Shown piece after piece: positions 10,140 through 20,559 of a stretch of 64,000 nt of DNA; position 1 is the stretch's first letter, and each line of letters opens with the position of its first letter. This DNA is from Lacticaseibacillus saniviri JCM 17471 = DSM 24301. GTDB lineage: Bacteria; Bacillota; Bacilli; Lactobacillales; Lactobacillaceae. The stretch spans positions 39,322-103,321 of the forward strand of contig NZ_BBBX01000006.1 of assembly GCF_001311785.1 (NCBI RefSeq), given 5' to 3'. Under the pieces are notes generated by a model. The model had not been told where the DNA came from. It was given only the letters and a program-made list of their open reading frames with translations, and searched no databases. The translations under genes and the position numbers were made by a program.

Positions 10140-11967
10140 ATGGCAAATATTGCATTACTCATCGTATTTCTCGCGGCACTGGTCATCCCGCTGCTCCTAG
10201 CACGATTCCATATTACCCGCGTGCCTACCGCAGTTGCCGAAATCATTATCGGGATGGCGCTAGGCCCAAGTCTGTTGCACCTGGTCAGCCCTAACGCCAC
10301 GCTGAATCAATTGAGCAGCTTGGGTGTGGTCGTGTTGCTGTTCCTTTCCGGGATGGAAATCGACTTTGACCTATTCAAGCCGCAAAAACAATCCGGGCCC
10401 AAGAAAATTAGTCCGGCGAAGCTTGCCATCATCGGTTACGCGGCTGTTCTCCTGGCCAGTGCGGCCTTTAGTTTCTTATTGAAGTGGCTGCACCTATTTG
10501 ATGCGGCCGGGTTCGCCACGATTGTGTTTGCGACCGTGGCACTGGGTGTGGTCATCGCCGCGCTCAAGGAAAAAGAACTGCTCAGTCAGCCATTCGGGCA
10601 AACCATTCTATTGATTGCGGCACTGGGTGAAGTGATTCCGCTGATCAGTCTGACCGTCTACGCGGCAATCTTTGGTTCATCAGACAAGAGCGTCTGGTTG
10701 CTATCGATTATTTTCGTCGTAGCGATTGTGTTGTTGCTGCGCTTCCGCCGGCCTTATCAGTTCTTTGCAAAAATCGACAAGAGCACGACGCAACTGGATA
10801 TTCGCCTGGCGTTCTTCATCATCATCACCCTGGTCACCGTCGCCGAACAAGTCGGTGCCGAATCGATTCTCGGCGCCTTCTTAGCCGGCATGGTCATGAA
10901 GCTGCTGCGCCCGCGTGAGGAAACGCGCGATAAGCTGACGTCTCTGGGTTACGGCTTCTTCATTCCCATCTTCTTCATCATGACCGGAGTCAAAATCAAT
11001 CTGCCGGCACTGCTCGCTGATCGTCAAAGTGTCCTGCTGATTCCTGTCCTGTTACTGGGCTTCATCATCGCCAAAATCGTGTTGATCCCAGTCTTCCGTT
11101 TGCGCTTCAAGCCACGCAATGCGCTCAGCGGGACGGCGCTGATTACAACAACCATTACGCTGGTCATTCCCGCACTCACGATTGGCCGCAACCTCCACAT
11201 CATCACCAGCCAACAGTCAGGGGCCTTCACCCTGGCTGCCATCATCACTTGTTTGCTTGCCCCGGTTATCTTCAGCAGTCTCTTCGTCGCTGAAGAACAG
11301 GACTTCAAGCGCACAGTGGTACATTTCATCGGGGCCAACATCATCACCATTCCGATTGCCCAGCAGTTATCCAAGGGACTGTATGACATCTCCCTCTATA
11401 CCGATAAACAGGGTAACTACAGCACCTACAACTCAGAGGCCAATATCAAGTTACTGCCGAGTTTCTCTCAAGGCGCCCTGAATGAAGCTGGTGCGTATGA
11501 GGCCGATATCGTTGTTCTCGGATACTTCGATCACGAGAAGAACTATCAGCTCGCACAGTGGGCATTGGCAGCCAAAGTGCCACGCATTATCGCCCGTTTT
11601 GAAGCGAAGGATGTTCAGAGCCAACAATTTGCGACACTGGCAGACGAAGGCGTCGAGATTTTTAATACCTTGGATGCCAACATCTCCCTGTTGCGTAGCC
11701 TGATTGAGTCGCCATCCACCATGAAAATTCTGACCGATACCAAATCGGGTATTTTTGAAATCACGGTGCGCAACCGCCGTTTTGCTGGTCTCGAGATCAA
11801 AGACTTGCCGTTTGTCGACCATATCACCATCAGTCAGATCTATCGTGACGGGCAATTCGTCGCGCCACACGGTGACACCCAGATCTACTGGGGGCGACCA
11901 CATTATCTTCTCTGGAGACAAGAACGACATTCAGGATTTGCGTCAAGAACTGGAAAAAATCAACTAA
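10140..11967 (+). CDS. CPA2-family monovalent cation:proton antiporter with TrkA-type regulatory domains
   Basis: Membrane antiporter of the KefB/NapA superfamily: about 12 helices over the first about 390 residues, with ESILGAFLAGMVM as the CPA2 core helix. A cytosolic TrkA-N/TrkA-C-like region follows (ADIVVLGYFDHEKN and the C-terminal FEITVRNRRFAGLEIKDL), which in relatives binds nucleotides and gates transport. The start is ATG 10140 with CGGAGG upstream. Near 11887 the frame shifts by one; the corrected end is GGDHIIFSGDKNDIQDLRQE, stopping at 11967. Whether it moves Na+ or K+ cannot be decided. Confidence 0.85.
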
Positions 11968-12007
11968 CGTGCTAAAATGAGTATATTCTAAGAAATCAGG
12001 TGTACAA

Positions 12008-12912
12008 ATGAAACAAGGGACAACAATTCTCACATTGGACAACGGGTATCACCTCTGGACCAATACCCAAGGCGAAGGCGATATCCATTTGCTTGCGCTA
12101 CATGGCGGCCCTGGCGGCAATCATGAATACTGGGAAAACTTCGGGGAACAACTCGCTGATTTGGGCGTTCAGGTCCACATGTACGACCAACTGGGCTCAT
12201 TTTATTCCGACCAACCCGACTACTCCGATCCAGAAATCGCAGCGAAGTATTTGACCTATGATTACTATCTGGATGAAGTCGAAGAAGTTCGGCAAAAATT
12301 GGGTATCGACAAGTTCTACTTAATCGGTCAAAGCTGGGGCGGCGCACTCACCATGCTCTATGCCTTGAAGTACGGTCAACACTTGAAGGGTGCCATTATT
12401 TCATCCATGGTTGATAACATCGACGAATACATGGTGCACATCAACCAGGTGCGTGAAGAAGCATTGCCACCTTCAGCCGTTGCCTACATGAAGGAACAAG
12501 AAGCCAAGGGTAACTGGGATGACCCACAATACCAAAAGTATGTGGATGTCTTAAACGCAGGCTATGTCGACCGCAAACAGCCACCTGCAATCAGTCACCT
12601 GATTTCGACCATGGCGACCCCTGTCTACAATGCCTTCCAGGGCGACAACGAATTCGTTGTCACTGGTAAGCTCAAGGACTGGGATGTCCGCGATCAAATC
12701 CACAACATCACCGTGCCTACCTGTTAACGTTTGGTGAACACGAAACCATGCCATTGAAGTCTGCACAGCGTATGGCCGAAGTGATTCCACATGCACGTCT
12801 GGTCACAACGCCAGATGGTGGTCACCACCACATGATCGATAACGCCCCTGTCTACTTCGATCACTTGAAGACTTTCATCAAGGATGTTGAAAAGGGCCAA
12901 TTTAACGATTAA
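12008..12912 (+). CDS. pip: Proline iminopeptidase (alpha/beta hydrolase)
   Basis: Removes N-terminal proline from peptides, part of peptide use by lactic acid bacteria. The alpha/beta hydrolase signature is HGGPGG at 32-37 (oxyanion hole) and GQSWGG with the nucleophile Ser near 109; the late GGHHHM carries the catalytic His. A one-base loss near 12721 breaks the frame where VPTLLTFGEHE should be read. The corrected length of about 301 residues fits the family. It is followed by a family A element only 1 nt after the stop, then a terminator. Confidence 0.88.
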
Positions 12913-12913
12913 A

Positions 12914-13044
12914 GAGTGTGACCAGGCCCGGTTAGCAATCGAGCACTAACGGACTTTGAGCAGCATGGCGGGTTTTGCCATGAGCGAAAAGTGAGTTAGG
13001 CGGAGATTGTTGGGCCTGGGAACACGTTTAGGGTGCGAACCCAC
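12914..13044 (+). ncRNA. Family A structured 3'-UTR element (copy A1)
   Basis: Starts 1 nt after the pip stop. CCAGGCCC (12922-12929) pairs with GGGCCTGG (13012-13019), CAATC with GATTG and CTAAC with GTTAG, enclosing a hairpin CATGGC/GCCATG (12964-12969/12977-12982). A small GGGT-gcga-ACCC hairpin ends it. Flanking strings such as GAGCACTAACGGACTTTGAG and AACACGTTTAGGGTGCGAAC recur in A2 and partly in A3, while stem sequences differ. Confidence 0.6.
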
Positions 13045-13046
13045 GC

Positions 13047-13089
13047 AAAAAGCCGCGACAAACCTCAATCAGGTTTGTCGCGGCTTTTT
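13047..13089. terminator. Bidirectional terminator between pip and the MFS gene
   Basis: Perfect 19-bp stem from AAAAAGCCGCG to CGCGGCTTTTT with a 5-nt loop. It serves converging transcripts; the MFS stop codon (13065) lies within it. Confidence 0.9.
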
Positions 13090-14267
13090 AAATTATTTTC
13101 CTTGCGTGCCAACCAGAGCACTGAAATCAGTGCCAAGGCTGACATAATCAATGATGCAATTGGGGTCCATTGTAGGCCCAAGCTATCCACAATCCAGCCA
13201 CCGGATGTCGAACCGAACATGATCCCGATGTTGAACGCGGAGATGTTGAGTGCGGATGCCATCTGAACATCGTCAGGTGCCAATTTTTCTGCCGCTTGCA
13301 TGGTGTAGAGCTGAAGCCCTGGCACATTGATATAAGCCAAGACACCCAAGACAACGACCAAGATCAACCCGATGCCTTGATTCATCATCCAAATTAACAT
13401 GGCAAGCATCAACACGATGTTCAGTGTGAACATCACCGTTAGCGCGCGTAAAGGCTTGATATTAGCAAAGTGACCACCCATCACGTTCCCCAATGCAACA
13501 GCCAGGCCGTATGCAACCAGAATAAAGACGATGACGGTTGTGCTAAAGCCCTGCTTGCCCAAAATGGCGGTCAGATACGTGTAGACCGGAAAACTTGACC
13601 CATATCCCAGCGCGGTCGCAATCATCGCTACCAGGACAACAGGCGTCTTCATGAGTCGCATAATACTCCCCCGCTTAATCGGTGCGGGCATTGCGAGTTG
13701 ACTTGGGACTAAGACAAAATTAGCGACAGCGCCAATCAAACCAACGGCAGCAATCACGAGGAATGAGATGCGCCAACTCGCGTGCTGGCCAATAAATGTT
13801 CCCAGTGGGACACCAGTCACCGTTGCCACAGTCAATCCCGTGAACATGGCCGCAATCGCCGAGGCGCGCTTTTCTGGTGTCACAACGTTAGCCGCAATCA
13901 TCGTGGCAACTGACATGAACAAACCGTGCGCAAAGGATGCGACGAGCCGCCCGGCCAGCAAAATTGGAAAGGTTGGTGCGGCGGCAGTCAGGACGTTACC
14001 GATAATAAACACGCCCATAATCAGCATCAAAAGTTGCTTGCGTTGAATGCGTCCTGTTACAGCCGTCAGCAGTGGCGCGCCAATCACAATCCCACCCGCA
14101 TAGATAGATACGGTCAGGCCAGCAGTTGATAAGCTGATCCCAAATGTTTGGATAATGAGTGGCATCACACCGACACTGATAAATTCCGTTGACCCGATTG
14201 CGAAGGCACTAATTGCCAGTGCCATCAGGGTTAATGTTGGTGCAAAGGTTGTTTCCCGTTCTTCCAT
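13065..14267 (-). CDS. MFS transporter, AraJ/drug-efflux type
   Basis: A 400-residue 12-helix permease of the major facilitator superfamily with the DHA1-like early motif GSTEFISVGVMPLI (about 22-35) and the charged loop GRIQRKQLL after helix 2. Relatives export drugs or sugars. The start is ATG with GGAGGA upstream and the frame is intact. The divergent hxlR gene and two palindromes in the shared 132-nt promoter region suggest induction of this pump by an HxlR regulator sensing a reactive or toxic compound. The substrate is unknown. Confidence 0.85.
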   Translation of the reverse strand: MEERETTFAPTLTLMALAISAFAIGSTEFISVGVMPLIIQTFGISLSTAGLTVSIYAGGIVIGAPLLTAVTGRIQRKQLLMLIMGVFIIGNVLTAAAPTFPILLAGRLVASFAHGLFMSVATMIAANVVTPEKRASAIAAMFTGLTVATVTGVPLGTFIGQHASWRISFLVIAAVGLIGAVANFVLVPSQLAMPAPIKRGSIMRLMKTPVVLVAMIATALGYGSSFPVYTYLTAILGKQGFSTTVIVFILVAYGLAVALGNVMGGHFANIKPLRALTVMFTLNIVLMLAMLIWMMNQGIGLILVVVLGVLAYINVPGLQLYTMQAAEKLAPDDVQMASALNISAFNIGIMFGSTSGGWIVDSLGLQWTPIASLIMSALALISVLWLARKENNLKSRDKPD

Positions 14268-14294
14268 GATGTCCTCCTAGTAGTTCACATTGAT

Positions 14295-14377
14295 TTACTT
14301 ACGAAAAGTAATTATACTGGGTAGAGTCGAAATCACAATTACGCACTTTTAAGTAACATAGGTACCCCGAAGTACCT
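14295..14377. promoter_or_regulatory. Divergent promoter region with two palindromes, candidate HxlR operators
   Basis: TTACTT-N5-AAGTAA (14295-14311) and AGGTAC-N6-GTACCT (14360-14377) lie between the MFS and hxlR starts. HxlR-family regulators bind short palindromes of this general size in divergent promoters. Binding itself is inferred. Confidence 0.45.
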
Positions 14378-14399
14378 GTCATGACAAGGAGGACTCTGA

Positions 14400-14782
14400 A
14401 TGACTGAGAAAGTCTATAACATCGGCGTCGAGAACACGATGGAAATTATCGGCGGCAAATGGAAACCCATCATTCTGTGCCATCTACGCCATCAAACGAT
14501 GCGCACCGGTGAACTGCGGCGCGCCATACCCCAAATCACGCAAAAATGTTAACGCAACAACTGCGCGAACTCGAAGACGACGATATCATCACACGGCGGA
14601 TCTATGAACAGGTGCCACCAAAAGTCGAGTACAGCCTGTCACCACTCGGCGAAACGCTCGCGCCTATTTTGAATCAGCTCTGTGAATGGGGCGAAAACAA
14701 CATCGATCGGCGCCGGCGCGATTGCGGTGAAACCATTCATCTGCTCAACCGCGATGATGTGCCAACACTCAAGGCCAACTAA
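14400..14782 (+). CDS. HxlR-family winged-helix transcriptional regulator
   Basis: About 127 residues with the family signature NTMEIIGGKWKPIILCHL near the N-terminus, a recognition region (ITQKMLTQQLRELE) and the wing VEYSLSPLGETL. A one-base loss in an A run near 14545 breaks the frame between ITQK and MLTQ. The start is ATG 14400 with AAGGAGG upstream. HxlR proteins often sense electrophiles or oxidants through a Cys near the N-terminus; a Cys is seen in ILCHL. It probably controls the divergent MFS pump and itself. Confidence 0.85.
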
Positions 14783-14787
14783 ATCCA

Positions 14788-14823
14788 CAAAAAAAGGAAC
14801 TGCATAATCGCAGTTCCTTTTTT
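14788..14823. terminator. Bidirectional terminator between hxlR and nupQ
   Basis: AAAAAAAGGAACTGC pairs with GCAGTTCCTTTTTT across a 6-nt loop, between converging genes. Confidence 0.88.
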
Positions 14824-14871
14824 GCTTGCCAAACAATATAAATTTGTCTTTTGTCACAGCCTGTTTTTCAC

Positions 14872-15831
14872 TTATCGGCTCTTCACAAATGTCGTGCCAT
14901 CCGCGGCTGGTGCCTTGGATTGACCGATGAAGGCCACCAGCACAATGATGGTAATCAGATAAGGTGCCAACGTGAACCACACGTTAGGAATCCCACCGAT
15001 AACCGGAATGTACTTACCGATAATGGCCAAACTCTGAGCGAAGCCGAAGAAAATCGCTGCACCCATCGCACCGATGGGATGCCACTTACCAAAAATCATG
15101 GCGGCCAAGGCCATAAATCCCTGCCCCACAATGGTCCCAATGCTGAAGTTCAAGGTGATGCTCTGGGCCATAATCGCACCCCCGATACCACCGAGTAACC
15201 CCGAGATCATCACACCAAAATACCGATACTTGTAGACCGAAATTCCCAGTGAATCCGCCGCTTCAGGATGTTCCCCGACGGAGCGCAGACGCAAGCCAAA
15301 ACGAGTTTGCTTTAACAGCCACCAGGCGATAATCGCAATCACAATCCCAATATAGGCAATCACGGATGTGTTCGTGAAGAAGATTGGGCCAATCAACGGA
15401 ATCGCGGACAGACCAGGAATAGACATGGTAGCCAGTGGATGTTGAATGATATCCGTTTGGCCTTTGCCGTCAAATAACAACTTGGTCAAATAGATGGCCA
15501 ATGCGGGTGCCATCAGATTCAAGACTGTCCCACTGATGATGTGGTCTGTGCGCCAATTGATGGTGGCCACAGCGTGAATCAGCGAGAACAGTAACCCGAT
15601 ACCGCCACCGACCAACAAGCTCACCCACGGCGTTGCACTGCCCAATGACGAGCCGAAGAATAGATTGAAGGTGACACTCGCAAAAGCGCCCATCACCATG
15701 ATGCCTTCCAACCCCACGTTGACGATGCCGGCACGTTCAGAGAAAGTACCGCCAAGCGCCGTAAAAATCAATGGTGCCGAGTAAATCAAAGTGGTTGAAA
15801 TCACGGTCAATAATAAGGTGTTTAAGCTCAT
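14872..15831 (-). CDS. nupQ: Nucleoside ABC transporter, membrane permease 2 (NupQ/YufQ-like)
   Basis: BPD_transp_2-type permease of about 319 residues with 8-10 hydrophobic segments and the family motifs TFSERAGIVNVGLEGIM near the N-terminus and SVGEHPEAADSLGI in the coupling loop. The ATG at 15831 has GGAGG just upstream and overlaps the TGA of nupP (ATGA), showing translational coupling. Last gene of a four-gene operon (bmpA-nupO-nupP-nupQ) importing nucleosides. The frame is intact. Confidence 0.88.
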   Translation of the reverse strand: MSLNTLLLTVISTTLIYSAPLIFTALGGTFSERAGIVNVGLEGIMVMGAFASVTFNLFFGSSLGSATPWVSLLVGGGIGLLFSLIHAVATINWRTDHIISGTVLNLMAPALAIYLTKLLFDGKGQTDIIQHPLATMSIPGLSAIPLIGPIFFTNTSVIAYIGIVIAIIAWWLLKQTRFGLRLRSVGEHPEAADSLGISVYKYRYFGVMISGLLGGIGGAIMAQSITLNFSIGTIVGQGFMALAAMIFGKWHPIGAMGAAIFFGFAQSLAIIGKYIPVIGGIPNVWFTLAPYLITIIVLVAFIGQSKAPAADGTTFVKSR

Positions 15832-16913
15832 TTTGCCGCCTCCTTTACCGCTTTTTTCTTTCGCCAACCGCGACCGGTCTGACCCAAATACCGAATCAGG
15901 TAGTTGGCCCCGACGAAGAAGATCACCGCGGCAATCACGATGTCGACAATTTCTGGTGGCGTTGTGGAGGCGATTGAGATATTCAGGCCGCCGATTTTGA
16001 GAATCCCAAACAATAAGGCTGCGAGAATAATCCCAAACGGTGAGCTACCCGCCAACAGCGCGACTGACATGCCATCAAACCCAATTGGTGGCAAGGCCGT
16101 GTTCACGATGATGTTCTGGAAGTTACCTAACCCTTCCATTGCACCACCCAGACCGGCCAGTGCGCCTGAGATGAGCATGGCCATCACGATTGTGCGCTTC
16201 GTCGACATGCCCGCATACCGCGCGGCATCTTGATTCATCCCCACTGACTGGATTTCAAAGCCCAGTGTCGTGCGCTTGAGCAGTAACCACACCACAACCA
16301 CGGCCGCGAGTGCGATCAAGATACCCCAGTGGAACGTTGAGTTCTGCGTGAGCTGCTCCAGAAATGGCGTCCGTAGTCGTGCTTGGACGGGAATCGTTTT
16401 GGAATAATCGCCATCGCCCACCGCCAACACGTCTTTGACAATCGCATTGGTGCCATAGAGCGCGATGTAGTTCAACATGATGGTCGTAATCACTTCACTG
16501 GTACCAAACATGGCGCGCAACCAACCGGCAATGCCGGCCCACAGTGCACCAGCTAACGCCCCGGCGATAATCGCCCCGGGCAGTAACAACCAGCCCGGCA
16601 GACTTGGAAACCACAACGCGAACGTCACGGATACCAGCCAGCCGACCAGTGCTTGACCCGCTAAACCGATATTGAAGAAGCCGGCTTTGTTGGCCACCGC
16701 GAACCCTAATCCGGTCAGAATGAGTGGTGTGGCACTGCGCAAAACTTCCCCAATCGCGTTCGGGCTCCCCAACGCGCCGGTAATCAGCGCCAGATAATTG
16801 CTGACAGGATCAAACCCTGATAGCAACATAATGATGGCACCGACCAGCAGCCCCAAGATCACTGAGGTCACTGGAATCCAGATACTATTGAAATTCATCT
16901 GTTTAATTCGCAT
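15828..16913 (-). CDS. nupP: Nucleoside ABC transporter, membrane permease 1 (NupP/YufP-like)
   Basis: About 361 residues, BPD_transp_2 family, hydrophobic throughout with the motif FGTSEVITTIMLNYIALY and the coupling segment VGMNQDAARYAGMS, and a basic C-terminus. The start at 16913 (MRIKQMNF) was chosen because GGAGG lies 6 nt upstream; it overlaps the end of nupO by 11 nt. It forms the heterodimeric channel with NupQ. The frame is intact. Confidence 0.88.
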   Translation of the reverse strand: MRIKQMNFNSIWIPVTSVILGLLVGAIIMLLSGFDPVSNYLALITGALGSPNAIGEVLRSATPLILTGLGFAVANKAGFFNIGLAGQALVGWLVSVTFALWFPSLPGWLLLPGAIIAGALAGALWAGIAGWLRAMFGTSEVITTIMLNYIALYGTNAIVKDVLAVGDGDYSKTIPVQARLRTPFLEQLTQNSTFHWGILIALAAVVVVWLLLKRTTLGFEIQSVGMNQDAARYAGMSTKRTIVMAMLISGALAGLGGAMEGLGNFQNIIVNTALPPIGFDGMSVALLAGSSPFGIILAALLFGILKIGGLNISIASTTPPEIVDIVIAAVIFFVGANYLIRYLGQTGRGWRKKKAVKEAAK

Positions 16914-18440
16914 GGGTGACCTCCTTATCTGCAATGCGTTCGCCCGCCATCATCAAGCCAATCTCTTGAACCGTGACCTCGTCAACGCGAGCACCACCGA
17001 CCAATTGCCCCTGATGGATGACGGCAATGCGATCGGACAACTGCCGAATCTCATCGAGCTCATACGAAATCAAGAGGACGGCATGCCCTGCCGACCGCGC
17101 CGCCATAATTTGACGGTGCACGAACTCAATGGCACCGACATCGAGCCCACGCGTCGGATTCACCGCAATCAACACACCGGGGTTGCGACTGAGTTCACGC
17201 GCGATAATCAATTTTGTTGGTTCCCACCCGATAATTCACCCGCATGTTGCCAGACGCTCGTGGTACGAATATCGAATTGTTCAACCAGTTTTTCGGAATC
17301 ATCAATCATCGCTTTTTGATTCAAGTAGCCGTGATTGGCAAATGGTGCAAGATGATACGTCTGCAGGTGCATGTTATCGATTAATGTCATCGGCAGAATA
17401 AGCCCATCCTTCTGGCGATCTTCAGGAATATGGCCGACGCTTCGTGGATGATTTGGCGCACACTGGCATTGGTCATGTCATTGCCATTGATGTGAATCTG
17501 GCCACTTGCGACCGGTGACAGGCCCGTAATTGCGCGCACCAATTCACTTTGACCGTTACCATCGATTCCCGCCAGCCCGACAATTTCACCGCCGCGGAGT
17601 TCAAGCGATACGTCATTCACACGTGGCCGCTTGTTGTGATCCAAAACCGTCACATGGTCGAGCGCTAGTAACACGGGGCCTTCTGGCATGGTTTCATGGT
17701 GTTGCGTGAGATCAATCGGCCGACCGACCATCAATTCCGCCAATTCTGCCGTTGTTGTGTTTGCCATCTCAACAGTCGCAACGACCTTCCCGCGACGAAT
17801 CACGGTGGTCACGGCCGCGACGGCCTTGAGCTCCTGTAACTTGTGTGAGATCAGAATGACGGCCTTGTCTTCATCCGCCAGCCGCTGAAAAATCGCCAAC
17901 AGTTCGGCGACTTCTTGCGGTGTGAGCACGGCGGTGGGTTCATCAAAAATCAAGATGTCCGCATCCCGATAGAGCACCTTCAGGATTTCGACCCGCTGCT
18001 GCATTCCCACGGAGATCTCATCGACACGCGCATCCGGATCGACCTGTAAGCCGTATTGTTCGGATAAAGCGACGATGCGTTCGTGGGCCTGTTTACGATT
18101 GAGTTGACCGTGCCGCAACGGCTCGTCACCCAAAATAATGTTCTCGAGCACCGTGAAATTCTGCACCAACATAAAGTGCTGATGCACCATCCAATGCCGA
18201 GTCGTGTTGCATCTTTTGCGGAGTTCAATTTGACGGGTTTACCGCCCACCTCGATGGCACCACTGGTCGGCTGATAAATGCCGGATAACATGTTCATTAA
18301 TGTCGTTTACCGGCACCATTTTCACCCAACAAGGCATGCACTTCGCCGTAACGAATCGTCATATCGATGTGGTCATTCGCAACAAAGGTGCCAAAAATCT
18401 TGGTGAGTTGTGTCAATTGAATGGCTGTGGTATTTGCCAT
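16903..18440 (-). CDS. nupO: Nucleoside ABC transporter, double ATP-binding protein (NupO-like)
   Basis: About 512 residues with two ATPase halves like RbsA/NupO. The first half has GENGAGK(S/T), [12 protein letters not shown] and [12 protein letters not shown]; the second has the signature LSGGNQQK and the degenerate Walker [15 protein letters not shown] typical of these proteins. At least four one-base frame changes interrupt it (about 18300 within Walker A, 18193, 17420 and 17212); in each case the corrected reading restores family sequence. It energises NupP/NupQ import. Given intact neighbours, sequence errors are more likely than loss. Confidence 0.85.
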
Positions 18441-18456
18441 AAATAATCCTTTCTAG

Positions 18457-18497
18457 AAAATAAGGCTGCACATCACGAGTGATGTCACAACCTTATT
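18457..18497 (-). terminator. Hairpin between bmpA and nupO
   Basis: On the minus strand AATAAGGTTGTGACATCAC pairs with GTGATGTGCAGCCTTATT and is followed by TTTT. Placed between binding-protein and ATPase genes, it probably causes partial termination and protects the bmpA 3' end, so more binding protein is made than transporter core. Confidence 0.65.
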
Positions 18498-18515
18498 AAC
18501 GCGATTCAATTTGAT

Positions 18516-19558
18516 TTACTTCAATTCACTTGGCTTGTTGAAAACCGTAATCTTGCCATCGATAATCTGTTGCTTGTAGTCTTGAACGGCCTTCCAGGCA
18601 TCATCGCTCATGTTACCGCGAGTCAGGTCAACGCCCTTTTCCTTCAAACCATAAACTTCTGTCTTACCAGCAGGGAACTTGTCCTTCTTAGCATCATCCG
18701 CCAGCTTCTCAACAACAGTCCCAACACCCTTCAAGGTGGAGGTCAGTGTCAGGTTACCGCCGTCGTATTTACCTTCATTATTCTGATCGAGGTCGACCCC
18801 GATAACCCAAACCTTCTTCTTCTTGATTTGGTTCTTCGCAGCGGAGAAGACACCGGCACCGGTACCACCTGCTGCTTGATAGATCACATCTTCATCGTTG
18901 TTGAACATCGCATTGGCTAATGCTTGCCCAACATCAGGCTTGGTGAAGGAGTCCGCATACTTCACGTCGACCGTGATTTTCTTGTTCACGGCTGCGACAC
19001 CCTGACGGAAACCAGCTTCAAAACGATCAATCACGGCACCGTGTTGGCCACCGATGAAGCCGACCTTGTTGGTCTTGGTTGTCTTCGCTGCGGCAACTCC
19101 AGCGAGATACGCCGCTTCATTATCCTTGAACGTCACACTCGCCACGTTCTTGGCATCGATCACATCATCAATAATCACGAATTGGGTCTTAGGATTAGCT
19201 TTGGCTGCGTTCTTGATCGCACTTTCGAGCTTATAGCCAATCCCGAAAATAGTTGCATATTTGGCTTGAATCAACTTGTTAATGTTCGGTGTGAAGTCAG
19301 CGTCTGAATTGGATTGCGCGTAGTTGTAACCACCCACACCCTTCTTCAGGCCATTCTTCTTACCCCACTTCTCTAAACCTTCCCAGCCGCTCTGGTTGAA
19401 TGACTTGTCATCAACCCCGCCGCCATCAGTGACCAACGCCACTGAATGCTTCGCGTCTGACTTACCAGATTGTCCTGCCTGCTTACCCCCACAGGCAACG
19501 AGTACCACCGTTGCTGCTGCCAACATTGCCAAACGCCTAACTTCCGACCAAACTTCAT
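18516..19558 (-). CDS. bmpA: BMP-family nucleoside-binding lipoprotein
   Basis: Extracytoplasmic substrate-binding protein of the Bmp/Med family, about 347 residues. A lipobox (LVACGG, Cys near 23) anchors it after type II signal peptidase cleavage. Family segments follow: VDDKSFNQSGWEGL, AYLAGVAAA and GFIGGQHGAVIDRFEAGF. The real start is ATG 19558 (AAGGAGG upstream); a one-base indel near 19535 separates the signal peptide start from the rest. It is first in the operon with nupO, nupP and nupQ, fitting purine nucleoside uptake. Confidence 0.88.
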
Positions 19559-19653
19559 TGATTGTTCCTCCTTAGGTTTTGTAACAACTTTGTATATGCA
19601 GAATACCATGATACAGCGTTTTAAACAATAACAATATCTAATATAAATTAAAT

Positions 19654-19666
19654 AATGTTCGTATTT
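19654..19666 (-). promoter_or_regulatory. Candidate PurR box upstream of bmpA
   Basis: AATGTTCGTATTT resembles the inverse of the Gram-positive PurBox core (CCGAAC half), about 90 nt upstream of bmpA. This would link nucleoside uptake to purine supply. A single half-site match is weak evidence. Confidence 0.35.
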
Positions 19667-19729
19667 GAAAAAAGTTAAACAAACTCGATTTGTGATACAC
19701 TTAAGACACTATATTGGGAGGGGAAAACC

Positions 19730-20389
19730 ATGAAACCGATTACTGTTTACTTGGTGCGCCATGGGCAAACTTGGTTCAATCGCTACAACAAAATGCAAGG
19801 CTGGTCAGACTCACCACTGACCCCATCAGGCATTGATGACGCCAAACTCGCCGGGCAAAAACTCAAGCACATCACGTTCACAAACGCTTACGCGAGTGAT
19901 ACCACTCGGGCCACCAACACAGCCAAAATGATCCTGGCTGCTAACTTCAATTCCCATACCGAATTGAATATCACCCCACATTTCCGCGAACAATTCTACG
20001 GCTATTACGAAGGTGAAGACTCACCCAAAGCTTGGTACGCTGTTGGCCAACCTCATGGTGCTCGGACCTTCAGTCAGATTATCGAAAAGTTCGGTGTTGA
20101 CGCCTCGAAGAACTTCATGCATGAAGCCGATCCGTTCCACGAAGCGGAAGATGCCCTCACCTACTGGAATCGCCTGCAAAAGGGCTTCAAGCAGTTGCGC
20201 GAAGAGAATCAAAACGGCGACAACGTCTTGCTTGTTAGCCACGGGACCACGATTCGCAGCATTGTCGATAAGTTCGGTAAAGAAGACGGCTTTGTGGTGA
20301 CCGAGAGTCCCAAGAATGGCTCCATCTCAAAGATTCAACTCACCGATAGCGGCATTCACGTCCTGAGTTATAATCAGCTCGAACTGTAG
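19730..20389 (+). CDS. Histidine phosphatase / phosphoglycerate mutase family protein
   Basis: 219 residues with the catalytic RHGQTW at 10-15 and the second active-site His in LVSHGTTIRS near 170, marking the histidine phosphatase superfamily (GpmB-like). The acid residue region is HFREQFYGYYEGED. The substrate may be a phosphoglycerate or another small phosphoester; it is not the main GpmA glycolytic enzyme as far as I can tell. The start is ATG with GGGAGG upstream and the frame is intact. Single gene, ended by a strong terminator. Confidence 0.85.
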   Translation: MKPITVYLVRHGQTWFNRYNKMQGWSDSPLTPSGIDDAKLAGQKLKHITFTNAYASDTTRATNTAKMILAANFNSHTELNITPHFREQFYGYYEGEDSPKAWYAVGQPHGARTFSQIIEKFGVDASKNFMHEADPFHEAEDALTYWNRLQKGFKQLREENQNGDNVLLVSHGTTIRSIVDKFGKEDGFVVTESPKNGSISKIQLTDSGIHVLSYNQLEL

Positions 20390-20406
20390 CCACTGATATA
20401 TTTCGC

Positions 20407-20448
20407 AAAAAAGAAGCACATGCCCGATTTGGACATGTGCTTCTTTTT
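20407..20448. terminator. Terminator after the phosphoglycerate-mutase-like gene
   Basis: AAAAAAGAAGCACATG.. pairs with CATGTGCTTCTTTTT; 18 nt past the stop codon, strong in both directions. Confidence 0.9.
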
Positions 20449-20463
20449 AATTTCCGAACAAAC

Positions 20464-20552
20464 TGGACTAGTCGCGTTCCCAAAAGACGGAGAATTCCTG
20501 TTTACAAAGAAGTGTGCGAACTCGCGCTCAAAGCGTCTTTTGTCACAGCTTT
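20464..20552 (-). repeat. Family B repeat, short internally deleted copy
   Basis: Read on the minus strand it begins AGCTGTGACAAAAGACGC, jumps to GCGAGTTCGCACACTTC and ends TTTTGGGAACGCGACTAGTC. These are the two ends of the long family B copies with the centre lost, but at a different deletion point from the 6805 copy. Confidence 0.7.
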
Positions 20553-20559
20553 CTTCTTT

